In this document: in pieces, positions 46,601 to 57,938 of the stretch
How the letters are laid out: every line of letters begins with the position of its first letter
How positions within the stretch are numbered: the stretch's first letter is position 1
From: Crambe crambe
Lineage: Eukaryota > Porifera > Demospongiae > Poecilosclerida > Crambeidae
Assembly (NCBI GenBank): GCA_963924555.1
Contig: OZ004586.1
Location: 5,042,501-5,106,500, forward strand
Direction: 5' to 3'
DNA: 64,000 bases
The notes under the pieces: generated by a model
What the model saw: only the letters and a program-made list of their open reading frames with translations
The model's database searches: none
Told to the model about the DNA's origin: nothing
Made by a program: the position numbers and the translations under genes

Positions 46601-49228
46601 TGCCACCTGGATTTGGGCCTAAAGAGAAAAGTGAGAGAAACAGGAATGGTGAGTAGTTATGTCCATCACATGATTTTATGTGACAGTCCTGGTAGAAATC
46701 TATTATTCCATTTTAAGTAGCTTAATTGAATGGGCAATTATTCAAACATGTTTTAATGAAATTGTCCTAAACTTCTATCATGTGTTCTATAATGATTGAA
46801 CTATCTCTATAGCAAATTTCAAGACCTAGGCCACTTATAGACAGCTAAAGTATGGGAAAGTGGCCACGAATTAATGCATCTAATAGTTGATTTCTGCCTC
46901 ATATAGGGACTGCTATGAGCAGCAATTGCAATAGTATCCTTACATAGTTTTTTTTATTTGAAATAGTATGAGACCCTTAATGACGGGTAATGTTTTTTCA
47001 AACTGTGTAATAAAATTCAAAACTATATTCTTGTAACATGCATGTAATCCAGTATAATGGTTTGAGATGATTTAGGGAGCAAATATACCCAAGTACATAA
47101 GACAATGGCCACTGGTATTCATCAGTCTCATGAATACCAGTGTCACATAACATAACTCCACATAACTCTTATGTGATATTAAAAACAAAATAAGTGGTTA
47201 AAATTGATTTCTACTGACATACTTATTCAACTTGTAGATTTTAAACAAGTACTTGAAGAGTACACAACTCCAGAACGTAGAGGGCTTACCTCAATGAAGA
47301 TAATTAGTCATGACTATGGATATCTGGAATCTCGTACCGGATATTATGAATCTGGCATTACAGAATTTTTTCGAGATAAAAAAGTCGTTCAGAGAAACAA
47401 GTAAGTTTCTATTTAGCCAGGATAGTCTATCATGTGGTTATCACTTGATTGTCAGTAGCAGTAGATCATATCCCATGAGTAGCAAGCTAGGCTTACATCC
47501 TTTAACCCAATTTCTTATCATGGTCACAATAATTGTGTGACAATCAAAATTGGAGCATATCATACCACTACCCTTGTTCCAAGGTATCCCCATCACTAAT
47601 TAAAATAAATATTATTATCAGAAAAGGGGGAAACATTTCCTAAAATGCATGGTGATATTATGATATGACTCTAGATCAACTCACAAAGTAAAGAAACATG
47701 GGATGAAGTGATTAAGTTGAAACCAGGGATTAGTCATAATGTGACATGCTCTCAACTTCTTCCTTCTATATCTCATTTTGTGCATTGATCTAGACTATCT
47801 TTAAAGATGCTATCTTTTTGAGATATAGCAGCAGAGTAAGTTAGAGGATCTGCCACTTAATAATAGGTACATTTTGGCCAATATTAATCTACGTAGGTGA
47901 AGTGGGTCAAAGGTCACAGTTGGGATCAAAGGTCACAAATGGAGTTGGACTGGGCGATCGAGCTATGCCAGATCTTTTGTGGGTGGGGCTGACTCGCAAC
48001 ACTACTAGCAATTCTTACAGCTATAGCTTTAAACACTTATATCAATAGCTATAGTCTTGCAGAGCCCCACCTGTTTCACTATACTTCATCACTGACTGAA
48101 CACCATTGCTACTGTCCTGATTCTAACATGGATACCACCTGTCCCTTGCCAAATGTACCAAATCCATCTGGTACTCCTCAGCTTGCCACACCCCCACCCT
48201 CTCCAGATGATCCTTCTACTCTTCTATGCACCTCCACCCAAGAAAAGACAACAGCCTGGTGTGCCCAGGCAGGAACGATAGTTAATCGACATCAACTTAG
48301 TAGCTATAACATAGAGCTCGCTAGCTTGTAATTTCCCTAAGTAGCTGGCCAGCTAACTTTGTGAAGTTGGTTGGTTTTATCCCTGCAGTTTAGCCTGAGG
48401 TCGCGAGGCCCCAGTTTCCCAGTGTTGCTACGAGGAAGCACTGCAAAAGCTTGGTCATTCCAAGGCTATGTACTATCTTATGCATATCTGCTCCCCCACC
48501 ACCACAAGAAACCCAATGACACTACTGAAAGTTTGGCAGAATAAAAAGAGCCCTTTAGCTACTAGTGTTAATTGAGCCTAGGCTGATCTTGATCTACTGG
48601 TCATTTATCAGTTTATCTACTAGTTAGCACACTGAAAAAGACTTGATGCCTCGGCACATAAGATTTGATATGCTTATCTACTGATGAAAAAAATTTTGTA
48701 GGTAAATACAGAAGCTATACAGAAGTGTCTCATGTCAAGCTATCAATGCTAGCTAGGAAATAGACACTTTGCTCTTCCTGCAGTCATCAGACAATCATAT
48801 CATACGTTTTGTAGGTTCTACTGATCTACTCTCTGTTCTCGCTGTTTATGACTTTTACCTGTGCTTTCTCAAACGATCTTTAACTTGCCTGCTGTCTCTT
48901 GCTATTAACTTCAGCCATTAAAGCTAGGTCATGCATTAAAGGTCATGCGCATGTGTAGATATGGACAAACGTACCATCATAGTTGCCTCCAGCACTGTGC
49001 TTTGTTACTTTGGTGCTGAGGAAAAAACCTCATTAAGGTTAAAAATATTTATAGTCTAATTATTGTTTATTTTTATTGCTCTTTTTTAGTCATATGACTA
49101 TAAGGAAGAAACAAAAGGATGGAACATATCTTATCGACACTCTTATTTTCAATGAAATTGAAATTGAAAAAATTGAAATTGAAGAAAGAATTACAATTGA
49201 AAAAATTGAAATTGAAAAAGAAGAATGA
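42444..49228 (+). CDS. Five-exon gene of unknown function, 198 aa
   Basis: Exons 42444-42459, 46039-46155, 46487-46648, 47238-47400 and 49090-49228 add to 597 nt with every junction in phase (1,1,1,2) and a stop TGA at 49226. The donors are GTAAGC, GTGCAG, GTGAGT and GTAAGT. The product starts MASGR, has a charged helical stretch (EIIQKDNDAIARTFERL), an acidic repeat (VDEALEDV, VDEVLKDA, LEDAVGHY), a Pro/Gly turn (ILPPGFGPKEKSERN), a mixed segment (LESRTGYYESGITEFF) and a tail of alternating Glu/Ile/Lys (EIEIEKIEIEE). No signal peptide or membrane helix. I recognise no family. The paralogue at 442-4592 shares exon sizes and phases, which supports the model. A cytosolic or nuclear protein is likely. 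Confidence 0.68.
43571..43621 (+). repeat. CA then ACTC microsatellite
   Basis: CA units to about 43602, then ACTC units. It corresponds in the inverted arm to the GT run at 2667-2679. Confidence 0.95.
44525..44932. mobile_element. 408-bp MITE, TA target
   Basis: GGTTTAGGTAGATTATGCC at the left and the inverse GCATAATCTACCTAAGCC at the right, with TA flanks. The interior repeats GGGAATAATTGGTGCATTT. It lies in intron 1 of the unknown gene. Confidence 0.6.
45102..45420 (+). pseudogene. Reverse-transcriptase polyprotein remnant
   Basis: Read across at least two frame shifts, the plus strand shows the region that precedes the RT core in some LINE-like polyproteins of marine invertebrates: HPVIFESIDANLI, then GLSGLDAYAWRR, LCTSFKTTSNSLCESLARCL and GIRPNGIGKRIIA. 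An in-frame TAA interrupts the last part. The catalytic RT core is absent. It is a decayed fragment in intron 1 of the unknown gene. Confidence 0.55.
45399..45615. repeat. Inverted repeat following the RT remnant
   Basis: AAGCTGTGATATCCAGGATG near 45399 recurs inverted near 45596-45615, enclosing about 170 bp. The left arm overlaps the RT remnant, so part of it was copied and inverted. Confidence 0.6.
46678..46910. mobile_element. MITE with TGTGACAG ends, copy 2
   Basis: Inverse of 183-411 with the same internal blocks, in the intron after exon 3 of the unknown gene, matching its position in the paralogue. Confidence 0.55.
47904..47935 (+). promoter_or_regulatory. Two DR1-type nuclear receptor motifs
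   Basis: GGGTCAAAGGTCA (47904-47916) fits the HNF4/RXR DR1 consensus and is followed six bases later by GGATCAAAGGTCA. They are in intron 4 of the unknown gene. A similar word at 39841 hints that they may ride in a repeat. Confidence 0.3.
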
Positions 49229-49229
49229 A

Positions 49230-50650
49230 CTGTATTAGTTAATGAATTTACTAATGACTTGCTGCTCTATTACCTATAGCATTTGTAGCTACACCATTAA
49301 GTTTAAATTTTTGCTCTATTAAAATTGCTCTATCTTGCTGAAATTGATGTGACACATAAAAATAAAAATTACAAATTCTGCTAACTTCTCTCAGCTAACA
49401 TGACAATTCAGTTCTCATAAAAATTAATTTATATAAGAACAATGTCTCTAATGTTGACTGGACTATACTCTGCATGTTTCCTCTCATGAAATAGTGAAAG
49501 TATTAAAGCAGTTGGCTCTGAAATTATCATCGTTGGGACAATTGAGTTTCAAGCACAGCAGAGTAGCTAGCTAGCTGCTCATTATTTAAAAGGAGTCTCT
49601 CAAGGGGTATCTTAACTTGGTCATCTTTGAGCCATGCAGAAGAAGGTAGCTATAATATAATAGCTACATGCATGGCAGCTGAACTGAACTGTCAAGTTAG
49701 GGATCTTGGGGCATACAGTGTTTGGCTGGTGTGTCTAGTTACTAATTAACACCATCTGATCATGATAATAGAGTATATCAATCAATGTCCATTCATTGCT
49801 TCCTGGAAGTAGCTTTAATTTGCACAGAGAGTTTGTTTCATAATATCTTCAGGAAAACTTTTTGGGTATGTAGTTACTTATAGTACCATGAGACAGAAAG
49901 AACGACCAGTATGCTGATAGCTATTTACAATCATCATGAAGCTATTTGGCTGGAAAAATCAGAAATTGCCATCCACACTGTCACTGAAGCTACCATCCAT
50001 CATTGTAAGGTCTACTACATTATCATCACTCAGTGTCATTAGACTCACCTATAGTGCATGGTTCAATTATTGTCACTATAATTGTTTTTGTGAGTATTTT
50101 TTTTTTGTGCATCTATACATAAGATTATATAAGCGAATACATTTACGTATATCCTACTTATCAGAGGCATTGGAAGCAAGATTTGATTGGTCAGGCCTGT
50201 AATCCCCCAGTTCAACAATTTACTATAATTATTTGGGCATCATAGGATACTTTCTTTTGTCATTGATTGATAGCCATTGATACGTTAACTTTTCCCCCAA
50301 AAAATATTGGTCAGACCTGGACCTGACTGGCCTGACCTGTTCCACCGCCTATGCTTATGAAATAGAGACATACTGTGAGGTTAGTCTGTGAGGAGGAATT
50401 AGGATAATGGAAATTAAATTAATGCACATGAACTGTGAAAATGGAAGAGGTACCAGTAGCTAGTTAATCTTACTTTGGACATCAGTGACTGTATCAATGA
50501 TTAGCTATACAAAGAAAAGCCACTGGGCCTAACACGATATTCTGACAGGCGGGAAAACAATGTGAAAGTGCATTTTGTAATAATACCTTATGGAAAGACT
50601 ACACAACTATGATAGTTTGACAGATTTGAAATAATTATGCTGCATACAAA
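49230..50650. other. No gene seen
   Basis: AT-rich; contains the inverted relative of the 26012-26343 repeat at 50157-50355. The receptor duplication starts at about 50655. Confidence 0.5.
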
Positions 50651-50820
50651 TGAAATTTTGTCCTGAAACTAATAAATGAACAGTGCTATGAATTATTAAA
50701 AGTTGAAATTAACAAAAAAAATCAAAATTCAGCTAGCTAGAGCTATTAATGCTGTCCATTAGCAGAAAATAAACTGAAGGGATGAGAAAGTGTGTACAGA
50801 ATATAAATATTTCGGACCAA

Positions 50821-53800
50821 CTATACACTGGAGGAATTTGTCTTTACTGAGGAATCTGTATTGGTGGAAGATACAGTGGTTTTTTTCCTGATTTTGCAGT
50901 TTATCTTATAGAGTTTTGGATCGATGGTAAAAATAATTATTACCACTGGCCAGAGAAGCAGGCTTATAAAGGCTGTACTCAATAGAGCACTCACAGTTCT
51001 ATTCGTTTTTGCATCCAGAACCTGCAGGCAGTCAGTAGCAAATCCACTACTCTCACAGATAACATACTGTATAATGCTGTTTTGGAATGGAATATTCAGG
51101 CTCAAATAGGTATTTGATGCCAGCCCCATTACTCCAAAGAATGCATAAAAGATGATGATGACGGTAACCTTGAGTTCGGCCTTTCCTACTTTTTTAACAC
51201 CTTTAATTTTTTTGGCAAGCAGCTTCTTGAGCACAAACTCCTAAAAGGAGAAGTGGTGATTAGATTGGGAATAGCTAAGTACATGTAGCTAGTAAGCTAA
51301 GGGATAAAATTAGTAATGGTTAAAGTTAATTGGCGGCATGCTAACTAGCTAACAGATTAAGGGTTGTGGCTATTGAAAGTGTGAAATCAAACTCAAAAAC
51401 TTGACATTTTATGTACACTTGCAGTCTCCGACTTGACTGATTCATCATTCAGTATTTTTTTACTGAAATGTAGATGAACATACTATACACATTCATTATT
51501 TAAAATGGTTGAAAATTGGACTGAAATCAAAGTTCTCAGGTTGGAGACACTGCATTTAGTATAACAACTGTTAAATACCTGAAATATGGTCCAGAAGATG
51601 AATTCTAGCAGGATGGCTGTAGTAGCCAAAAGGATAGTGGCAGGAAGAGAGAATATGAAGAAAAAGTGTTTTCGATTGCGTCCAAATGCAGCCAGACTTG
51701 GATTATCAGTCAGTGCAGTGGCCAGCCCATCAATCAGTAAACATAAAGTGCCAGGTAGTGGTCCAAGCACAACCACTATGACACCAATAATGTGGGCATA
51801 ACGCAGCTTTCCTGACCCTTTCATGACCTTGTAGTTGAATGGGTACTTCACACCCCAGATGAGGAAAAAAGCTTGCATAGTTCCCCATGCATCAAATTGC
51901 AGCACAAAATATGTAAATGCCAGCCCTGTGAGCAAGGGGGTAGGAAAATGATTTGAGGTAGGAGTGATACAATTCCGTGTACATTGGGGAGGGGGGGGGG
52001 GAGGGGGGGGGGGGGGATTGTGAGAGAAAAAACAATAACAATAGCTAACAACAACTTTAAAAATTTCCAATTCTCCTTTCATTGGTAGAAATAAATTCTC
52101 TAGCTACTATGTTGCAAGTGGCTGTATTTCAAGGGGTGCTAACAAGAAAATCTAGGGGTGCTACAAATAGAAAAGCAATGCACAGCCTCCAAAATCTAGG
52201 GGTGGCTACAGCACCCTTTGAACTCCGCTTTCCTACCCCCCTGGTAAGTATAGTCTCATGTTGAGATCAAATTTCAGACAGGTTTAAATTCTCAAACATG
52301 CTTTAACAAAATTAATCTTCATGAGTGTTGTAGCACTCTCTAGTAGTGATCTCTGTATCAGAGAGTACGATAGTACTCTCTAAGTAGGGATGGCACGGAT
52401 GCTCCATTGGAGTAGTACTTAATATTTTCTTTCATAACTCCAGAATACTTACCTCCTGCAGTCAGCAACTCCTAACCTGAAGACAGAACACCTTTAACAT
52501 GCTAGGACTCAAATATGAAGAGCAGAGAACAAAGCAGTATCATTTTACAGCGACTTCAAAAATCGCCGTTTTCATCTGGTCGTTCATCATCATCATCATC
52601 ATCAAACAACTTATTTCAGATGGTTCATTCAAATGCTATAATTCTTATACCAATCTACTCAGAAATGACTGCGCTATAATCCTTTACCTTTAAATCGACA
52701 TGTTCAAGAATAGCACGTCATTTTCTAACTTGTTAGCTTTCAACCTACAACGAGGCAGACATTTTTATGCCCCACCCCGTACACGTGATTCTTGGACCTT
52801 GACCTCGCAACTGACTAGTGAATCTGTCATTAGCTTGCTCGGTCTCTCGATACTCAGAGCATAAACCCTAGGCACTAGTCTGGTTATGAATCAACCCTTG
52901 ATGGAGCATTACATCAAAAAAGATGACGAACAAGTAAAGGAAAAAATATTTATTCTAAATAAAAAAGAGAAGTAGGGATGGCTGTGTGCGGTTCAAAAAA
53001 TTCAGCAACAAGAGAGTGAACTTCAGTCAAGTAACCCCTTACCCATCACCAACTATGAGGTAACTATTCCTACTTCACTCCCTTAAATTATATCTCATTA
53101 TGCATGGGAGTGAAGTAGGAATAGTTGGCTCGTAGTTGGTGATGGGTAAGGGGTTACTTGACTAAAGTTCACTCTCTTGTTGTTGAATTTTTTTGAACTG
53201 CACACAGCCATCCCTACTTCTCTTTTTTTTATTTAGAATAAATATTTTTTTTCCTTTATCTCTTTATTTTTGCTATAATACAGGCTCAACTAAGCTGTTT
53301 ATTTCCATAAAGCAGTGCAGAAAACCACTCCAGAACAACTGGCACCAGCTACTGTCTCGCTTAAATAACTGCATAAATTATATATGTTGTCTTGTAAAGT
53401 TATGGCCCTTTTTGCTATCATTTTCCAGTACTAAACTTGTAGGACTACCTAGAACTTCCATCTTGAAAAAGACAATGTGCATACATATACGCATAATCGT
53501 GTGAGCACAATCGATTAGTATACATTATGCATTTCAGATGTAAGCAGCTTAGTTGAGCCTGTAAGGATCCCCTCCACAAACCCACCCCTGCAACCTATAA
53601 CATGGTGATTTTACCTGCTATTATAGTAAAAGGTGATTCATTTCTCTTTTGTTGAAGGAAAAAGAGGTCTCGTTCTCCGCCACAATATAGACCAAAATTA
53701 TCAAGAATCCCAATAAAAAGTATAGAACCTATGATGAGGTTATTTGTATAATTAGTAACAGCATGGCTACGTCACTATAATTATGTAGCTATGGTGTTAT

Positions 53801-56800
53801 GCATTCGTCTGCAGACAAAATCAGAGTACATGATTCTGACATATTAATGGAACTATCATAATTGTTTTATTTGTTATGAATAGTTATTATGGCTAGATAG
53901 TAGAGTCATACAATAATCACTCTATCCAGTCCAAGTGTAATTGCCAAGTTACTATCTGCTGGAATTATAGACTAATTAAGCTATAATGTTGTGGTTGGTA
54001 TCATGATTGTAAAGCATGTGGTATATGAGATGATACCATTCCTAACCCCAACATTAGGGAGGTGGGGAGATTGAGATTGAATCCTTATTGCTGAGATTTT
54101 ATGGTACATAAACAGAGATGTGACAATTATTGTGCAGAAGTGCAGCAAGTAATAAAAACTGCTGAGTATAATGGAAACTTACTGAAAATCACTGAAGAGA
54201 TACAGATATAGACATTAATAACTGAAGGAAAGACCAACCTGTATAATAACATTGAGTAATAATAACTTGCTACAAGTATAAATGCCATCCCTAGAACTTG
54301 GGTATGTCTGATTATATGTTGGAAGTTTCACTCACAGTGTCTTTCTCTGTACAGTGCAAGCCATTAGGAATAGAATCACACATGCAATAATTGAACCGCA
54401 AATGCCAATATTTTCGAAGACTATCTGAACAACAGGTTTTCGCAGAAATTGTCCACAAGTTGCTTTGCAGGTGTTGGTTGCATTTTGTCCATTCCTATCT
54501 TCATCATCTAAGAAAAAACCTTGAGAACACACAGGAATGGGGATAGTGGCATTAGCAAGCCCTAAAAGATATAAAGTTACATGTGCATAATTATTTTGAT
54601 ATTATGGATAGTTACGTAGCAGTGATAATGAAAGTACCAAAGATGCATAACCCATGCATGCATGTATGTGCAATAGCTATCCATTATGTGCAGTCAGGCA
54701 ACTGGCCTATATCATAACCAGTCTATAATTACTAGGGCAATGTGCAACATTAATTCTGACAGCAAGTGAGCAAGTATTCCTATAGCTAGGCTTTTAGTGC
54801 TGATGCTTCAACTGCAGGCAGTTGCATACACAAAAGGCTGTAATGCTCACCATAGAGCACTTAGATAAGCCTAGCGCTTATAATCCAAAAGGCTGTAGAA
54901 ATCAATCAAGCCAATATCAGAGAGAGCTACCGCTCTCTCTATGTTGGGATGACGCAGACGGCAGCGCACGCCGCATATAGACTAATACAAAAGTGAAATT
55001 GTAGTTCCACCACTTAGACTTAACAAAACCTACAGTGGATGATTATCCAGCCTACTAGAGCCTACTACAATGTGCAGACCAAGTTTCAGGACCAGGGAGC
55101 TTACCGTTTTAGAAATATGGGAAGCAGGTAAATCGCTGGATTCTATTATTATTCTTCTTAGACAACCATATCTCTCAAACCACTCAAGCTACAGCTATGA
55201 TTTATGGATAAATCCACTCCAAATTCTACCAACTACGATATTTGTACTCGTCAATCCTCGAAAGAGTCGATGTAAAAAGGAGACACTACAGAGCTTGGAG
55301 GTTGAGGATGCAGATGAATCTGAAATAGAGTCATACCGGTAGATGGATTGGTGAATCTAAAATCCCCGAGTTGATAGAGTTCGAATAGTCTATGATCTAA
55401 AGCTAGCTAGCTGAGTAATATAATATCAAAATATGTGTATTATAAAAAAATGGCTTCCAATAATTGTATAGCTCAATAATTCAAGCCTTGACTCGCTGAT
55501 AAATCATTGGGCTGCTGTGCTATTGGAGAACTATACATCTCAAGAAACTTCTGTCCCTACATACACATAGAAGAATGAACTCTTGCATTTATGCATACAT
55601 ACATAAAACCATAAAGAGAGAGAGAAAAAAGACCAGGAACAAGTAAGGGAAAAAAACTTCCGTGAAATGAAAAAAATGTAGGGATGACCATTGCTCAAAA
55701 AAAGTAAGGAAATGGGATCAATCTTTGTTCTGTAGCTATATCCAACCAACAATCCCTACATATACGTCGATTATAGTGCAGTAATGTACGTATATGTAGG
55801 GATTGAAATTGATCCCATTTCCATCCTTCATCCCTACCCTTGTCTCTTTACTTTTTTGAGCAATGGTCATCCCTATATTTTTTCATTTCGTGGAAATGTT
55901 TTTTCCCTTACTTGTTGCAAATCTTACAATTGAAGCTGCCATTAATGTATTATGCACATGCATGGCACTACTATTGCATGACACATAGTACCTACATACC
56001 ATTTACAATTTCAATGAGTCATGACATGCGCTCGCTCCGCTTCCTCACTGAATTAATGCTTGCCTAGTGAAGTATTGTGATAATAATTACTGAGTCCTCG
56101 GCCCAATCCCTACATATACGTACATTACTGCACTCGGCCCCAAATGTTATACATTATAGCTACATCTCAGCTAGCAATAAAGTAGAGACTCGTTATCAAG
56201 AGCAGCTATTGAAAATTATCCCTAGCCTTTTATTTGGTACAAAATTTAGTAAGTCATCACACCTGACCATAATAATAATCGATTGCTACAGAATGCTATG
56301 AAATGTTATGTGCTATGGAATGCTATGGACTGCTATAGAATGCTATGAAATGTTATGTGCTATGGAATGCTATGGACTGCTATAGAATGCTATGAAATAT
56401 TATGTGCCATGGAATGCTATGGATTGCTACAGAATATTACAAGTAAAGGAAAAATATTCTAAATAAAAAAGAGAAGTATAGGGATGACTGTGCGTGGTTC
56501 AAAAAAGTTCAGCAACAAGGGAGTCAAGTAACCCCTTACCCATCACCAATATTACCAAACTACGAGCTAACTAGAAGAAGGCTAGAGACCTAGCCGAAAC
56601 GTAGGTTTCAAAAAGAAATTTGTTAAGCTGAATATAAAAGAGAAAAATAAAAGAAATCTAGAATGTCAGCTGATAATGGAACTGTAGCTAACTATTCCTA
56701 CTTCACTCCCTTTATATCTCATCTTGACCTGTCACAGGAGTGAAGTAGGAAGTTTTGTTCTGGTGCACCTAATTATGGCTTCCACTAAGAATACTGTGCT

Positions 56801-57251
56801 CCATACTGAGAGTGTTTCCTTTTTCTTTGACTATTCCAAGAATTGACAAATACAAAAGATTGTAGCTGGTAGAATTAGGAGTGGATTTATCCAGAAATTA
56901 TAGCTGTAGCTTGAGTGGTTCGTAAGTTATGGTTGTTTTAGAAGAATAATAGCAATACTTGCAGTATTTCTGAAACAGTAAGCTCCCTGGTCCTGGAATT
57001 TATTCTGCACTTTGTAGTAGGCTCTAGTAGGCTGGATAATCATTCACAGTAGCTTTTCTTAAGTTTAAGTGGGGGTGGGGGGGGGGGGGGGGGGGGCTGG
57101 AATTTTGTATTATATATATATGCAGATTCCGCATCATCCCTACATAGAGAGAGTGACTGCTCTCTCTGATTAGCTAGTGTAAGCTATGGATCTTACCATT
57201 CCCACTTTTGGCTCCCATATCCATGCCTATTGCCATAGCTCCTCCTACCAT
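50821..57251 (-). CDS. Seven-transmembrane receptor-like gene, copy 2 (exon 1 not found)
   Basis: Exons 57197-57251, 54336-54561, 54183-54238, 53615-53728, 51579-51925 and 50821-51240 have exactly the lengths (55, 226, 56, 114, 347, 420) and phases of copy 1, with no stop or frame shift. The first coding exon, carrying the signal-anchor segment in copy 1, would lie beyond the LTR element that sits in intron 1, possibly past the window edge, or it is lost. Exons 4 and 5 differ from copy 1 only silently in what I compared. Replacements are in the third exon (two), around helix 3 and the second inner loop, in the third inner loop (TEGVTR against IKGVKK) and in the tail. Intact exons argue for a working gene, but without exon 1 this is unproven. 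Confidence 0.7.
51933..52245. mobile_element. 313-bp TIR element at a receptor splice site
   Basis: The ends CAAGGGGGTAGGAAA and the inverse of CAGGGGGGTAGGAAAG are bracketed by GTGAG and GTAAG. Receptor copy 1 has the unfilled GTGAG site at about 19879-19883. It lies 7 bp beyond the exon 6 start, inside the 3' splice region. A G/A-rich run (51986-52017) is internal. Confidence 0.75.
52361..53258. mobile_element. Composite foldback insertion in intron 5, copy 2
   Basis: Copy 1 is uninterrupted here (near 20000). The insert begins with a hairpin (CAGAGAGTACGATAGTACTC) followed by AAGTAGGGATGGC, includes the AACTCCTAACCTGAAGACAG repeat, and ends in a nearly perfect palindrome (52935-53258). 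The palindrome's arms of about 150 bp carry GAAGTAGGGATGGCTGTGTG and its inverse. Confidence 0.65.
54918..57168. mobile_element. 2.25-kb foldback with hairpin tips
   Basis: Inverted arms of roughly 340 bp (54918-55265 and 56830-57168) share blocks such as AGCCTACTAGAGCCTACTAC and GACCAGGGAGCTTAC. Each tip is itself a hairpin: CAGAGAGAGCTACCGCTCTC on the left and CAGAGAGAGCAGTCACTCTC on the right (minus strand), followed by ATGTAGGGATGA. The interior holds further nested foldbacks (55548-55920 and about 56450-56760). No transposase-like ORF was found. Confidence 0.65.
56291..56435 (+). repeat. 47-bp tandem repeat, 3 units
   Basis: GAATGCTATGAAATGTTATG starts at 56291, 56338 and 56385. A shorter GAATGCTATG sub-period is visible within each unit. 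Confidence 0.9.
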
Positions 57252-57259
57252 CTGCAGTG

Positions 57260-57713
57260 TATATAGCCATAAATTCTAAGTTAGCTAGCTATACATAATT
57301 ATACTAAACCTTCTGAAGAGAATTAGGGATCTGGCAGCTATGTGTGCATATGAAAAGACAAACATGAAATTCATATACAATCACAATAATACACTGACTA
57401 TCTTTGACTGCCATCTCTCTGAGCTGCAGTAGTTAATCACACTTGCGCTAATTTGTGCATACACAAATTGCATGCATCCACAAACTGCATGCATGCACAA
57501 ACTGGCAACCGCAAGGGAAGGAAAGCTTGCACTTGTGCGATGTTAGTGGTAGCACACATTAATAAAAATATTAACTGTGTACGGCATACATTTCACAGTC
57601 ACTAAAAATACGGAGCTACTTCAAGATGATATCAAGTGATATGTCATTATGAGTCATTGAATGTCAGAATACACATATTTATTCATTTTAGCAGATTCCT
57701 TGAGTCTCAGTGT
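57260..57713. other. No gene seen
   Basis: Part of the expected intron 1 of receptor copy 2. Several CATGCACAAACTG-type repeats at 57460-57505. Confidence 0.5.
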
Positions 57714-57907
57714 TGTAGTATTCCAACTCTATGGATGATACTAGATTATAATGGATTCTTTAATTTCTTTTCTAATGTCTACATAAGCATGAGGTCTATA
57801 TCACATGTCTATCTATTACATCATAACCTTATGATACAAGGAAATAACAAGAGTGATACATAATTAGATAATAATGATACAGTCATTGTGATACACTAAA
57901 CACTACA
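57714..57907 (-). repeat. 3' LTR, 194 bp
   Basis: Plus strand reads TGTAGTATTCC at the left and AACACTACA at the right, so the ends are the inverse pair TGTAGT/ACTACA. Confidence 0.93.
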
Positions 57908-57922
57908 TCCCTCCCCTTCTTT
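57908..57922 (-). other. Polypurine tract
   Basis: AAAGAAGGGGAGGGA on the minus strand, directly against the 3' LTR, where plus-strand DNA synthesis is primed. Confidence 0.85.
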
Positions 57923-57938
57923 GATAAATACTTGAGAG

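Larger units (their letters stand above)
37900..47080. other. Right arm of the inverted segmental duplication
   Basis: Mirror partner of 1-10060, carrying the complete plus-strand paralogue. The left arm is cut by the window edge, so the true extent is not seen. The arms enclose about 27.8 kb that includes receptor copy 1. Arm-specific insertions include the pogo-like MITE at 41375-41844, the MITE at 42310-42413 and the RT remnant at 45100-45420. Confidence 0.75.

Noticed and set aside
48128..48331. 67-codon Pro/Thr-rich plus-strand ORF
   Set aside because: It lies within intron 4 of the unknown gene with no splice sites; composition alone is not evidence.
51483..52082. 199-codon minus-strand ORF
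   Set aside because: It joins receptor exon 6 to intron DNA on both sides, including a poly-Pro stretch from the G-rich run inside a transposon. Splice sites and copy 1 define the exon.
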